A stretch of 64,000 nucleotides of DNA from SZUA-100 sp965248135 (GTDB lineage Bacteria; Pseudomonadota; Alphaproteobacteria; Rhizobiales; Rhizobiaceae), in assembly GCA_965248135.1 (NCBI GenBank), contig CBDFIN010000012.1, positions 2,108,001-2,172,000 of the forward strand, in the 5' to 3' direction. Position 1 is the first letter of the stretch, and every line of letters starts with the position of its first letter. This document shows positions 1 through 9,263 of the stretch, piece by piece. The translations under genes and the position numbers were made by a program. The notes below the pieces were generated by a model. That model did not search any database and had not been told where the DNA came from. It saw only the letters and a program-made list of their open reading frames with translations.

Positions 1-1
1 A

Positions 2-652
2 GGTCGTACGTCACAATCCGGCGCCAAGACATCACCAAGCCCGTCGACCATCGACAGGGCAAACAACCGGAAATCTGACCAGGCCGAATTTGATTTCTAT
101 GTCCTGGCACTTTCCTGGTCACCCAGTTTTTGCGCTGCGAAAAATCGCACATCCGGCCTGCAATGCGGCGGCAAACGCTTCTTTTCCTTCATCGTGCATG
201 GGTTGTGGCCACAATATGAAAAGGGCTGGCCATCCAATTGCGACGCGAAAGTTCGACAGGTGAACTCAAATCTGGTTAATTCGATGCTGGATATCATGCC
301 GGCAAAAGGTCTGATCCAGCACGAATGGAAGAAGCATGGCACCTGTTCGGGCCTTGGCCAACGTGGCTATTTCGCTAAGCTTCGCAAGGCCTATGAGAAG
401 ATACGGTTTCCGGCCCGCTACCGGTTAAACGACCGATACTTGATGGTGTCGCCGGACGAGATGGAAGAGGCGTTTGGCCTTGAAAACCCCGGACTTGGGA
501 AAGGTGCTATTGCTATTACCTGCGACAAGCGGCGCTTACGCGAAGTGCGGATTTGTTTTTCAAGGGACTTGCAGTTTCGCGCCTGCCAACAGGTTGACCG
601 CAATTCCTGTCGCAGACAAAAAATCGTCATGCCGCCGGTAAGGGGCGCGTGA
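2..652 (+). CDS. Ribonuclease T2 family protein (5' end cut by window edge)
   Basis: The frame is open from base 2, so the start codon and any signal peptide lie outside the window. RNase T2 enzymes cut single-stranded RNA through a 2',3'-cyclic phosphate and are normally secreted or periplasmic. Both catalytic segments are visible: a CAS I motif with HGLWPQY and a CAS II motif HEWKKHGTC, each with its catalytic histidine. Upstream, the stretch FYVLALSWSPSFC matches the typical beginning of the mature domain, so nearly all of the domain is present. Several cysteines fit the disulfides of an exported enzyme. The next gene starts 38 bases downstream in the same direction. Confidence 0.88.
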   Translation, partial: GRTSQSGAKTSPSPSTIDRANNRKSDQAEFDFYVLALSWSPSFCAAKNRTSGLQCGGKRFFSFIVHGLWPQYEKGWPSNCDAKVRQVNSNLVNSMLDIMPAKGLIQHEWKKHGTCSGLGQRGYFAKLRKAYEKIRFPARYRLNDRYLMVSPDEMEEAFGLENPGLGKGAIAITCDKRRLREVRICFSRDLQFRACQQVDRNSCRRQKIVMPPVRGA

Positions 653-690
653 TCACAAGACCTGGGGAAATAGGGCGAGGGAACAGAATT

Positions 691-1212
691 ATGAAAGAAC
701 TTTTCATCCTGTGTGCGGCAGTTTTGGTGACAGCTGCGCTCATTAACAGCACCAAAGCCGATGACAACCTTCCTGCTCTTCTGCTTGATGCGCACGAATT
801 GACCAGCAATTGTGAGAGCCTCCAATCGATCGAAGGCGCGGAGCCAATTGCGGCCGAGATTTCAGATGTGGCAAGACTTTATGCGCTGCCTTGTTCCAAC
901 AGCAGCCATGATGGTGCCACCTGGCGTGTCTACCTTTTTGAGACCGGCGAGATCGGTGGCATAAGGCCGCTGCTGTTTGCTCTTTTTACCCCCGAATTTG
1001 GCTGGGTCGGTTCCGACCTGCTGCGTGGTGTTGAAATCGACGCGGCGACCGCCACAATCACCCACAAGAGCCTCGACCGGTGGGGCGGTGCCTGTGGTGG
1101 CTTTGGCCGCTGGCAATGGAACGACTATACGCTGAAACTTGACCAGTTTCGTTATCGGAAATCTTGCAAACAAAGCAAAAATCCGGCCTCTTGGACCCAA
1201 AGTTATCCGTAG
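691..1212 (+). CDS. DUF1176-type exported protein
   Basis: The protein has 173 residues, with a clear signal peptide (MKELFILCAAVLVTAALI, cleavage near residue 23). The C-terminal half has the pattern I associate with DUF1176 proteins: an IGGIRPLLF segment, then FGWVGSDLL, a DAATATITH strand and a CGGFGRWQW segment ending at a cysteine. The function of that family is unknown. I chose the ATG at 691 because a purine-rich AGGGCGAGGG lies just upstream; a GTG at 649 overlaps the RNase T2 stop and would add 14 residues before the signal peptide. It may be co-transcribed with the RNase T2 gene. Confidence 0.7.
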   Translation: MKELFILCAAVLVTAALINSTKADDNLPALLLDAHELTSNCESLQSIEGAEPIAAEISDVARLYALPCSNSSHDGATWRVYLFETGEIGGIRPLLFALFTPEFGWVGSDLLRGVEIDAATATITHKSLDRWGGACGGFGRWQWNDYTLKLDQFRYRKSCKQSKNPASWTQSYP

Positions 1213-1244
1213 CAGCATGTAACATGAAAAAAAGGAACAGCCGG

Positions 1245-1841
1245 ATGAAATTACTTTATTCTCCAGCCTCGCCATTTGTTGCCAAGGTGCGGTTGGCTGC
1301 CGGGCATCTTGGTATCGCGTTGGAATATGTGCTGGTTGATGCGATTGGCGAGCAGGATGATCTGCTCATCAGCAATCCGTTGGGTAAAATTCCATGTCTA
1401 TTGCTGAACAGTGGAAGAGCCGTCTATGACAGCAAGGTGATCATGCGCGAACTCGACCGGATTTCAAACGGCAGGCTGTTCCCGAAAGACCATGATGCGT
1501 TGCTTGATGCCGAACAACTGGAGAGTGTCGCAGATGGCATCAGCGATTGCGCGGTGGCAGGCCAATATGAGTTGCGGATGAGGCCTGAAGAGAAGTTTCA
1601 TCAGCCATGGTTCAACCGCCAATGGGGAAAGGTCGTGCGTGGTTTGGATCATATCGACCACGCTTTACCTTCGCTTCAGAGAGAACTTTATGCCGGCCAT
1701 TTTGCCCTTGCCGCGCTGCTTGGCTATCTTGATCTGCGCTATGCGGGAAAGTGGCAACCGGGCAGGGATAAACTTGTTGGGTGGCAGCACCAGTTTGCCA
1801 GCACTGTGCCGGCCTATGCCGAATTGAAACCACAAGTTTGA
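1245..1841 (+). CDS. Glutathione S-transferase family protein
   Basis: The protein has 198 residues. The N-terminus has the thioredoxin-like beta-alpha-beta layout of a GST (MKLLYSPASPFVAKVRLAA), with a serine after the first strand in the usual activating position. It continues to NPLGKIPCLLL, with the cis-proline that contacts glutathione, and a DSKVIMREL helix, followed by an all-helical C-terminal domain. The substrate cannot be told from sequence. The ATG at 1245 has AAGGAAC about seven bases upstream; an in-frame ATG at 1224 is the alternative. The neighbouring short-chain reductase reads in the same direction. Confidence 0.82.
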   Translation: MKLLYSPASPFVAKVRLAAGHLGIALEYVLVDAIGEQDDLLISNPLGKIPCLLLNSGRAVYDSKVIMRELDRISNGRLFPKDHDALLDAEQLESVADGISDCAVAGQYELRMRPEEKFHQPWFNRQWGKVVRGLDHIDHALPSLQRELYAGHFALAALLGYLDLRYAGKWQPGRDKLVGWQHQFASTVPAYAELKPQV

Positions 1842-1886
1842 ACGTCCGAACCATAATTGATAGTTTCAACGTGTGAAAGAACAAAT

Positions 1887-2651
1887 TTGAGCAAGTTATC
1901 AAAATGCGCCCTTGTAACCGGCGGATCCACACGCATAGGCCGCGCGGTTGTCGAGGACCTGGCCGCGCATGATTATACTGTGGCGATCCACTACCATTCT
2001 GTGCAGCAGGATGCCGACGATCTGGCCGCAGCAATTACCGCAAATGGGGGCAGGGCGGTGGTCCTGCAAGCCGACTTGACCGACCGAAAAGCGGTCGCCA
2101 GTCTCGTGCAACAGGCAGCTGATATGGTTGGCCCGTTATCGGTGCTGGTAAACAACGCCTCGGTGTTTGAAAATGACGATTTCGGCACGCTGGATCACCA
2201 GATTTGGGATGCTCATTTCGACCTTCATGTCAGGGCGCCGGTGTTCTTGAGCGAAGCCTTTGCTGCCCAAAATCACGCGCAACATGAGGGGTTGACCGTC
2301 AACATAATCGACCAGCGGGTGCTGCGGCTAAACCCGCTATTCTTCTCCTACACGCTGTCCAAATCGGCGCTGTGGACAGCAACACGAATCATGGCTCAGG
2401 CGTTGGCCCCACGTATTCGCGTTAACGCCATCGGTCCCGGTCCAACGCTCAGGAACGCGCGTCAAAGCGAAGAGGACTTCGCCAGACAGATCAAACTGCT
2501 GCCAATGAAACAGGCGCCGGAACTTGCATCATTCGGTGCGGCCGTACGCTATTTTGATGACAATCCGGCGATCACCGGACAAATGATCTGCAATGACGGT
2601 GGCCAGCATCTTTATTGGCAGGCACCCGATGTCACTGGCGTGGTGGAGTGA
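1887..2651 (+). CDS. Short-chain dehydrogenase/reductase, pteridine reductase-like
   Basis: An NAD(P)H-dependent oxidoreductase of the classical SDR fold, about 254 residues. Visible are the glycine-rich cofactor motif TGGSTRIG near the N-terminus, the NNAS structural motif, the catalytic YTLSK pair (YxxxK) and a C-terminal NDGGQ segment. The TGGSTRIG loop and the RVNAIGPGPT segment resemble pteridine reductases of the FolM/PTR1 type, but that specificity is inference. No ATG is available: the frame opens with TTG at 1857 and again at 1887, and I prefer 1887, just ahead of the first beta strand and behind a GAAAGAAC stretch. Confidence 0.8.
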   Translation: MSKLSKCALVTGGSTRIGRAVVEDLAAHDYTVAIHYHSVQQDADDLAAAITANGGRAVVLQADLTDRKAVASLVQQAADMVGPLSVLVNNASVFENDDFGTLDHQIWDAHFDLHVRAPVFLSEAFAAQNHAQHEGLTVNIIDQRVLRLNPLFFSYTLSKSALWTATRIMAQALAPRIRVNAIGPGPTLRNARQSEEDFARQIKLLPMKQAPELASFGAAVRYFDDNPAITGQMICNDGGQHLYWQAPDVTGVVE

Positions 2652-2837
2652 ATTCGCTGGCGTAGCTTGTCATTGACCTTTTGGCGTGCAGCCTGCGATG
2701 TTTTGCTCACAAAACCGCAGTTCAACCAATTTGCCATTAATACGCCCATTATCTGTTGGAATTTCGACGGCATAACCCGGCGCAGTGCGGCAATGCCAAT
2801 CACATCATCCGGCACCTCAACATCAACGAACCTTTCC

Positions 2838-2965
2838 ATCGTCATCCGCCGACTTGATCGGCGGACCTTAAGCAGAACAATTGGGACTTGTAGCTCAAGG
2901 TTGGCCGGTCAAGCCGGCCAATGACGCTGGGTTTTGTGGTGGATAGAGATCAATTGCGTCTGGTA
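2838..2965 (+). repeat. Dispersed two-hairpin repeat, copy 1
   Basis: Most of this spacer (2652-2965) is a repeated element. It holds two perfect palindromes: TCCGCCGA-n5-TCGGCGGA at 2845-2865 and TTGGCCGG-n5-CCGGCCAA at 2901-2921. A conserved linker around CAGAACAATTGGGACTTG lies between them, and a tail runs to GATCAATTGCGTCTGGTATTA. The same element occurs in inverted orientation at 53221-53347 with only scattered differences, and part of the tail recurs at 54626-54655. The tail ends at the stop codon of the leftward phosphate permease gene. It resembles a REP/BIME-type element; the hairpins could also end transcription of that gene. I see nothing else in 2652-2837. Confidence 0.8.
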
Positions 2966-4534
2966 TTACAAGGGTAACAGCATTCCCCTGATTGTGAAAT
3001 ACAACATTGCAGCAAGTATGCCCGCAAGTGGCACTGTCACAACCCAAGCCGCCGCGATTTTTAACAACACTGATCGTTTCACCAGTTCACGATGATAAAC
3101 CTTGCGAAGCTCTTTTCGTTCTTTTTTGTAAAGGTGCGGGCCGCTTTTGGCTTTCAGCTGCCTCAGCAATTCACCTTTTTCGGTGACATCCGCCTGTTCG
3201 AATTCCTCCAAAAATGCTTCGACGACCTCAGGTTCGTTATCAGCATGGTGTTCGCGAATTTCATCAAGCAAGCGGGCGTGGTTTGCCTCCAGATATTCCC
3301 GCAGGAAACCGACACCGAAAACACCCCCAACCGCAATATGGGTTGAACTGACCGGCAAGCCCAGTTGTGAAGCGATAATAACCGTAATTGCCGCGGCCAT
3401 GGCGACACAGAAGGCGCGCATTTTGTCGAGTTCGGTAATCTCGGAACCGACGGTGCGTATGAGCTTTGGTCCATAGAGTGCCAAGCCAAGCGCAATGCCC
3501 GCCGCGCCAACCAGCATTACCCAGGCTGGTATCACCGCCTTTGCCGCCACGCCGCCATGAACGATGGCGTCATTAATCGCCGCCAGTGGTCCAACCGCAT
3601 TGGCTACGTCATTGGCCCCATGGGCAAAGCTCAATAGAGCTGCAGCAAATATCAGCGGGATAACAAAAAGTGTATTGATACTATCCCGGTCATTTTGCAG
3701 TTTTTCCGCCGCCCGGGCAATCATCGGCTTGGCCAGCAGGTAAATTGCAACCGCAACGGTGAGACCAATCAAGGTGGCCGATAGTAAATCGAATTTCCAC
3801 AGTTTCTTTAAGCCCTTTAAAACGAGATAGGTCGAAAACGCCCAGGTCATGCCAGCGATCAACATTGGGACCATTCGCTTTGCGGCCGAAATCTTGTCTG
3901 ATCGGTAAACGATGGTCCGCTTTATCAAATACAAAAAGCCGGCGGCAATCAGACCACCCAACAATGGTGATATCACCCAGCTTGCAGCAATAGCACCGAC
4001 TTTCGGCCAGTTGGCGATATCCCAACCGGCAGCAGCAATGCCGGCTCCCAATACTCCGCCAACAATCGAATGGGTGGTAGACACGGGCGCACCAATAGCG
4101 GTTGCCACATTCAACCAGACAGCTGCCGCCAGCAAGGCCGCCATCATTAGCCACACAAACGTATTGCTGTCGGTAATCAAAGATGGATCAATGATCCCCT
4201 TCTTGATTGTGCTGACCACGTCACCACCGGCGATCATCGCGCCGCTTGCTTCAAATATTGCCGCAATGAGGATCGCGCCTGTCAGGGTGAGCGCCTGCGA
4301 GCCAACTGCTGGCCCGACATTATTGGCGACGTCGTTAGCGCCAATATTCAATGCCATATAGCCGCCGATCATCGCTGCTATAACCAGCAAATAGCCGTTG
4401 GTCATCGACTCAAGCCGCACATTGGCAATGAGCATAATAGCAACGATAAACAGCAGAGCCGTACCGAGGCGAAATAATTCACCGCGCCCGAGATTTGTTG
4501 CTTGCTCCAACGCTCTGATACTGTTGAGTTCCAT
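2966..4534 (-). CDS. pit: PiT-family inorganic phosphate permease
   Basis: A 522-residue inner-membrane phosphate transporter. The PiT signature GANDVANN appears twice, at residues 65-72 and 306-313, in the inverted halves typical of the family, each inside hydrophobic segments; GAPVSTTH (about 149-155) and LPVSSTHIAVGG are further family motifs. A hydrophilic, acidic stretch (HHADNEPEVVEAFLEEF and onward) separates the last helices and is cytoplasmic in such proteins. PiT carriers import metal-phosphate with protons or sodium. It is divergent from a second, unrelated phosphate importer at 4943, which suggests a phosphate-uptake locus. Confidence 0.92.
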   Translation of the reverse strand: MELNSIRALEQATNLGRGELFRLGTALLFIVAIMLIANVRLESMTNGYLLVIAAMIGGYMALNIGANDVANNVGPAVGSQALTLTGAILIAAIFEASGAMIAGGDVVSTIKKGIIDPSLITDSNTFVWLMMAALLAAAVWLNVATAIGAPVSTTHSIVGGVLGAGIAAAGWDIANWPKVGAIAASWVISPLLGGLIAAGFLYLIKRTIVYRSDKISAAKRMVPMLIAGMTWAFSTYLVLKGLKKLWKFDLLSATLIGLTVAVAIYLLAKPMIARAAEKLQNDRDSINTLFVIPLIFAAALLSFAHGANDVANAVGPLAAINDAIVHGGVAAKAVIPAWVMLVGAAGIALGLALYGPKLIRTVGSEITELDKMRAFCVAMAAAITVIIASQLGLPVSSTHIAVGGVFGVGFLREYLEANHARLLDEIREHHADNEPEVVEAFLEEFEQADVTEKGELLRQLKAKSGPHLYKKERKELRKVYHRELVKRSVLLKIAAAWVVTVPLAGILAAMLYFTIRGMLLPL

Positions 4535-4942
4535 TTGACTAGCGCCCCCCGGCCGGCCTTGAGCTCACCCAACTGCCAGCGGAATATGTGTCCAACATTC
4601 ACCTGGCCCCTGTGGCCGGGACCAAAGCCCTAATTCGATGTCTTAAAGATTGTGAAACTCACCATGAAATTCTGTCATTGATTTCAGTCAAGCAGACCAA
4701 AATTTTACACAGCAATCTTTACTTGCCTAATAACAGAATTTGGAAATTTGGATACCAAAAATTCCGATCCGCATCCCAGTCCACAGACAGAATGACAATG
4801 GGACACCACGCCATGTTGGAATCTCGAATTTTTGTGGTTTTTATGCACATCCCGCGATCAACTTACCGCCTCTTGAATTTGTTGTTGTTTGGAATCGCAA
4901 AATCGGAAGAACCGGTGTAGCTTCCCTCACACTGGCAACAAA
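4535..4942. promoter_or_regulatory. Divergent promoter region between two phosphate importers
   Basis: This 408-base AT-rich spacer must hold the promoters of both the leftward PiT gene and the rightward Na/Pi transporter gene. I find no convincing coding sequence in it. A PHO-box-like CTGTCAT occurs at 4672-4678, but its expected partner half-site is poor, so control by PhoB is not claimed. Confidence 0.45.
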
Positions 4943-6751
4943 ATGGAATTGACGGTTGTGATAAAACGAATAGTTCTTCCGATAATTTTTATGGTGCTCG
5001 CTATAGGGTTTTGGATAAGTCCCAATTTCAAGGAAATCGCTGCAGGTGTATCCATTTTCCTGTTTGGCATGATTTTCCTGGAAGACGGTTTTCGCACCTT
5101 CACCGGTGGTATTTTGGAAAAGCTGCTGGCGCGTACCACCGACAAATTCTGGAAGAGCATTTCTTTCGGCATCATCAGCACCACGGTCATGCAATCAAGC
5201 TCGCTGGTTTCAGTGATCACCATCTCCTTCCTGAGTGCTGGTTTGATTGGGCTTGCTGCCGGAATAGGTATTATTTTCGGCGCTAACCTCGGGACAACGA
5301 CCGGCGCCTGGCTGATTGCCGGATTTGGCCTGAAAGTGAAGATTTCAGCCTATGCAATGCCGATGCTGGTTTTCGGCATTGTGCTGGTTTTTCAAAAGTC
5401 GAAAAATCTCAAGGGCGTAGGCTACATTCTTGCGGGCCTTGGTCTGCTGTTCCTTGGCATTCATCACATGAAGGAGGGATTTGAGGCTTTCCGAGAGACA
5501 ATAGATCTGACCCAGTTTGCCATTCCTGGTTATTCTGGGCTGTTTCTGTTTGCGCTGATTGGCATATCAGCGACGGTGATTATGCAGAGTTCTCATGCCA
5601 CCCTGGTTCTAATTATTACCGCTCTTTCTGTTGGCCAGATAACCTATGACAATGCGCTTGCACTAGCTATCGGTGCCAATGTCGGCACCACCATTACAGC
5701 GATTATCGGCTCTATGAGCGCCAACTATCAGGGCAAACGACTTGCGGGCGCTCATCTTATTTTCAATGTGGTCACCGGGGTGATCGCCATCGCCTTTATC
5801 TGGCAGATCATATGGGTAGTTGACGAAATAAGCCGTCTGACCGGCATAGCCGATGACAACTACACGTTGAAACTGGCTGTTTTCCATACCGTGTTCAACA
5901 CCATTGGCGTGGTGGTCATGACACCATTCGTTAGCAAGTTGGTGGCTTTTTTGGAAAAAACACTGCCGGCGCCGGCGCCGTCCATTGTCGAACCTCGATA
6001 TCTGAGTGAATCGGTTATTGATTTTCCTGAAACGTTGCTGACTTCGGTTCGCAATGAGGTGTTTCATCTTTATGACAATGCCTTTGAGATTATCGCCCAT
6101 GGCATAAGTATGCACCGCCATGTCATTGTCTCAAACGCGGATCTGGATGAGGAGGCTTCTCACTCAAAGGAGGTAATTAAACTCGATATCGATGCGCAAT
6201 ACGCGCGTGGCATCAAAAGCCTTCATTCCGCCATTATCGAGTTTTCAGGCAGAGCACAAACGCAACTTGATCCAGAATTCTCAAATCAATTGTTTGAATT
6301 GCGCCGCGCCAGCCAGAGGATCGTCCAGGCTGTCAAGGATACCAAGCAACTGCAGAAGAATTTCGATAAATACATCGTTTCCAACAACAAATCCATCCGG
6401 CAGGAATATAACACCATCAGAAGCAACATTGCCGGCGCATTGCGGATAATCGATCGCTTACGCGAGGGCCGCCCGGATGTTGACGTGTTTGACCTTGATG
6501 AAAACAAGCTCGATGCGAAAGAAGATCGCGATAAAACCATCGATAATCTCGACAGGATGATCCGCAAGCGCAAGATTACAGCGGAAATGGCGACATCGCT
6601 GATGAATGATTTGGCCTTCAGCAAGTCGATCATCAGGGATCTGACCCGAACGGCCAAAATCCTGTTTAGCGACAAAAATGTTGAAATGCACGATCTGGAG
6701 GAAGCTTTGGGTCTTGAAGAAGAGGAAATTCGTGTTTTAGCGGATGCGTAA
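4943..6751 (+). CDS. Na+/phosphate cotransporter family protein with PhoU-like tail
   Basis: About 602 residues. The N-terminal half is a membrane transporter of the NptA/PNaS type: two QSS motifs (residues 84-86 and around 209) and two GAN(L/V)GTT motifs (113-119 and around 235) mark the duplicated substrate-binding repeats. The C-terminal 230 residues are soluble, helical and charged, like the PhoU-related domain found on many bacterial members. The start at 4943 sits directly before the first hydrophobic helix; a frame-open extension to 4889 is unlikely. It imports phosphate with sodium in the family; here the substrate is inferred. A small basic protein gene follows 54 bases downstream. 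Confidence 0.86.
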   Translation: MELTVVIKRIVLPIIFMVLAIGFWISPNFKEIAAGVSIFLFGMIFLEDGFRTFTGGILEKLLARTTDKFWKSISFGIISTTVMQSSSLVSVITISFLSAGLIGLAAGIGIIFGANLGTTTGAWLIAGFGLKVKISAYAMPMLVFGIVLVFQKSKNLKGVGYILAGLGLLFLGIHHMKEGFEAFRETIDLTQFAIPGYSGLFLFALIGISATVIMQSSHATLVLIITALSVGQITYDNALALAIGANVGTTITAIIGSMSANYQGKRLAGAHLIFNVVTGVIAIAFIWQIIWVVDEISRLTGIADDNYTLKLAVFHTVFNTIGVVVMTPFVSKLVAFLEKTLPAPAPSIVEPRYLSESVIDFPETLLTSVRNEVFHLYDNAFEIIAHGISMHRHVIVSNADLDEEASHSKEVIKLDIDAQYARGIKSLHSAIIEFSGRAQTQLDPEFSNQLFELRRASQRIVQAVKDTKQLQKNFDKYIVSNNKSIRQEYNTIRSNIAGALRIIDRLREGRPDVDVFDLDENKLDAKEDRDKTIDNLDRMIRKRKITAEMATSLMNDLAFSKSIIRDLTRTAKILFSDKNVEMHDLEEALGLEEEEIRVLADA

Positions 6752-6805
6752 AATGGATGCCGGCAGATGACCGTGCACGCGTGGTGACTAGGAGGAGTTA
6801 ATTCG

Positions 6806-7060
6806 ATGGGCTTAAAAAAGATTGTCAAACATCTTCATAAACTTCTCGACACCGGTGAGGACTTGAAAGCCAAAAGAACCAAAGCGGTGAAAAAACTTGT
6901 GAATAAGCTGGAATACAAGGAGGCCGCTTTCGAACGCAAACTCTCCGAGGCCAAGTCCGACAAAGACATCAAGAAGGCCAGGCGGCATCTAAAGGTTTGC
7001 CAGGCACAGCTTGAAAAAGGCAGGGTCGCCCTTCAGGAGTTGCAGGAGAATGCCGGATAG
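6806..7060 (+). CDS. Small basic coiled-coil protein of unknown function
   Basis: An 84-residue protein that I do not recognise. It is rich in lysine and glutamate with a strongly basic N-terminal half (KKIVKHLHK, KRTKAVKKL), no hydrophobic segment, and heptad-like spacing suggesting a long helix or coiled coil. An excellent ribosome binding site, AGGAGGAG, ends about eight bases before the ATG, so expression is credible. It follows the Na/Pi transporter gene closely and could share its transcript. Binding to nucleic acid or to the transporter's PhoU-like tail are guesses only. Confidence 0.6.
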   Translation: MGLKKIVKHLHKLLDTGEDLKAKRTKAVKKLVNKLEYKEAAFERKLSEAKSDKDIKKARRHLKVCQAQLEKGRVALQELQENAG

Positions 7061-7193
7061 AGCGCCGACCATAAATTGGCCCCCAACTCTTGGCACCTGA
7101 TCTGACCAGGCACCACTTAGGTGCGCCCGAATTGTTGTGGCTAGCAAATCAAGCACGCTGGCCGGGGTTCTTTTCACCATGCTATAAAGCCTG

Positions 7194-9263
7194 ATGGCCG
7201 ATCCGTTAGAATCAACAAAATCGTCAGCAGCCCCCCGCAAGCCTGATCTGGCGGCGCTGTCGCGTGATATCGTCTGGGAAGAGGCGGCCTCTACCGGCAA
7301 CATTGAAGTCGCAACGGTGATCTCCACCAAATCGGTAGATGGCAACGCAAAAGCCCCGCAATCGAACGATCAGCCACAAGAGCGGCTTTCCGGCCCCCCA
7401 CTTGTAGCTTCGCTGGTCAAGCGATTGCCCGGCGCACCCGGGGTATATCGTATGATCAATGCTGCCGGCGACGTGCTTTATGTCGGCAAAGCGCGGAATT
7501 TGAAGAACCGCGTCACCTCCTATGCCCGCGCCCATGGTCATACCAATCGCATCGCACGGATGATCAGCGAGACGGTCGCGATGGAGTTCATCACCACCCA
7601 CACCGAAATCGAGGCGCTGTTGCTTGAGGCCAATCTGGTCAAGCGGCTGCGTCCGCGTTTCAATGTGCTTTTGCGCGACGACAAATCATTTCCCTATATT
7701 CTGGTGAGCGGTGATCATGAAGCCGCCGGGTTGTTCAAGCACCGTGGCGCACACACCAGAAAGGGACGATATTTCGGTCCGTTCGCGTCTGCCGGCGCGG
7801 TCAATGACACCATCAACACGCTGCAAAAAGTGTTTTTGCTGCGTACCTGTACCGACAGCTTCTATCAGGGCCGCACGAGACCCTGTTTACAACATCAAAT
7901 CAAGCGGTGCGCGGCACCCTGTACTGGCGAAATTTCGCTTGAAGATTATGCGGCACTGGTAAAAGAGGCGCATGATTTTCTTTCCGGCAAGAGCCACCGG
8001 GTCAAGGCGCAACTGGTGGCACAGATGCAAGATGCGTCCACCAGACTTGATTTCGAACAGGCGGCGGTGCTTCGCGACCGGCTAAGCTCGCTCTCCCATG
8101 TGCAATCGCACCAGGGCATTAATCCGCAGTATGTGGATGACGCCGATATCTTTGCCCTGCACCAGGAGGCCGGGCAAAGCTGCATTCAGGTATTTTTCTT
8201 TCGCACCGGCCAGAACTGGGGCAACCGCGCCTATTTTCCGCGGGCTGACAAGAGTTTTGAGCCGGCGGAGATATTAAGCGCCTTTATCGCCCAGTTCTAT
8301 GACAACAAACCGGTGCCGCGGCTCATCATGCTCTCCCATGCCACCGCCGACGCCGATTTGCTGGCTGAGGCACTGTCGGTCAAGGCTGGGCGGAAAGTTC
8401 GTATCAACCACCCGCAGCGCGGCGAAAAGCGCGAACTGGTCGACCATGCGCTAACCAATGCACGCGAAGCCTTGGGTCGCAGGCTTGCCGAAAACTCCTC
8501 CCAGGCCAAGTTGCTGGCCAGACTGGCAGAAGCCTTTTCGTTAGAGGCGCCACCCGCCCGGGTGGAGGTCTATGACAATTCTCATATCATGGGAACCAAT
8601 GCTGTTGGCGCGATGATCGTTGCCGGGGGTGAAGGTTTGGTGAAAAACCAGTACCGCAAGTTCAACATCAAATCGAAAGATCTCGTTCCCGGTGATGATT
8701 ATGGCATGATGCGGGAGGTGATGACACGGCGATTTTCACGGCTGTTAAAAGAGCAAGGGCCACGCGCCAGCCAACCATCGCGTGAGGGTGAGGAAAATCT
8801 TGTGCCATGGCCCGATCTGTTGCTGATCGACGGCGGCCTTGGGCAATTGAACGCCGTGCGCGAGGTGCTGAAGGAACTCGGCATTGAAGACGATGTGCCG
8901 CTGGTCGGCATCGCCAAGGGGCCGGATCGCGATGCGGGCCGCGAACGTTTTTTTATGCCCGGCCACAAGCCCTTTATGTTGCCGATACGCGACCCGGTGC
9001 TTTATTTTATTCAGCGCTTGCGCGACGAGGCGCACCGTTTTGCCATCGGTTCTCACCGCGCCAAGCGAAAAAAAGAGATGATCAAAAACCCGCTTGATGA
9101 AATTGCCGGCATTGGCCCGGCGCGCAAACGTGCGCTGCTCCATCATTTTGGTTCAGCCAAGGCGGCAAGCCGGGCAGGAATTGAGGATCTGAAAGCGGTC
9201 GATGGTGTCTCGGCCCATATGGCGCAGGTGATTTACGATCATTTTCACCAGGGCAACGGATAA
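7194..9263 (+). CDS. uvrC: Excinuclease ABC subunit C
   Basis: UvrC makes the two incisions around bulky DNA lesions after UvrAB loading. The 689-residue protein shows the domains in order: a GIY-YIG nuclease domain beginning at GAPGVYRM and continuing with DVLYVGKARNLKNRV, a cysteine-rich segment (CTDSFYQ, RPCLQHQIKRC), a UVR domain (DFEQAAVLRDRL), an RNase H-like nuclease domain with VEVYDNSH and LLLIDGGLGQL, and a C-terminal helix-hairpin-helix (IAGIGPARKRALL). The first 70 or so residues before the GIY-YIG domain are an extension longer than in the E. coli protein. Its stop codon directly abuts the stop of the convergent dgkA gene. Confidence 0.97.
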   Translation: MADPLESTKSSAAPRKPDLAALSRDIVWEEAASTGNIEVATVISTKSVDGNAKAPQSNDQPQERLSGPPLVASLVKRLPGAPGVYRMINAAGDVLYVGKARNLKNRVTSYARAHGHTNRIARMISETVAMEFITTHTEIEALLLEANLVKRLRPRFNVLLRDDKSFPYILVSGDHEAAGLFKHRGAHTRKGRYFGPFASAGAVNDTINTLQKVFLLRTCTDSFYQGRTRPCLQHQIKRCAAPCTGEISLEDYAALVKEAHDFLSGKSHRVKAQLVAQMQDASTRLDFEQAAVLRDRLSSLSHVQSHQGINPQYVDDADIFALHQEAGQSCIQVFFFRTGQNWGNRAYFPRADKSFEPAEILSAFIAQFYDNKPVPRLIMLSHATADADLLAEALSVKAGRKVRINHPQRGEKRELVDHALTNAREALGRRLAENSSQAKLLARLAEAFSLEAPPARVEVYDNSHIMGTNAVGAMIVAGGEGLVKNQYRKFNIKSKDLVPGDDYGMMREVMTRRFSRLLKEQGPRASQPSREGEENLVPWPDLLLIDGGLGQLNAVREVLKELGIEDDVPLVGIAKGPDRDAGRERFFMPGHKPFMLPIRDPVLYFIQRLRDEAHRFAIGSHRAKRKKEMIKNPLDEIAGIGPARKRALLHHFGSAKAASRAGIEDLKAVDGVSAHMAQVIYDHFHQGNG

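Noticed and set aside
4672..4692. PHO-box-like CTGTCAT half-site upstream of the phosphate importers
   Set aside because: Only one good half-site; the partner at the expected 11-base period is poor, so PhoB control cannot be supported by eye.
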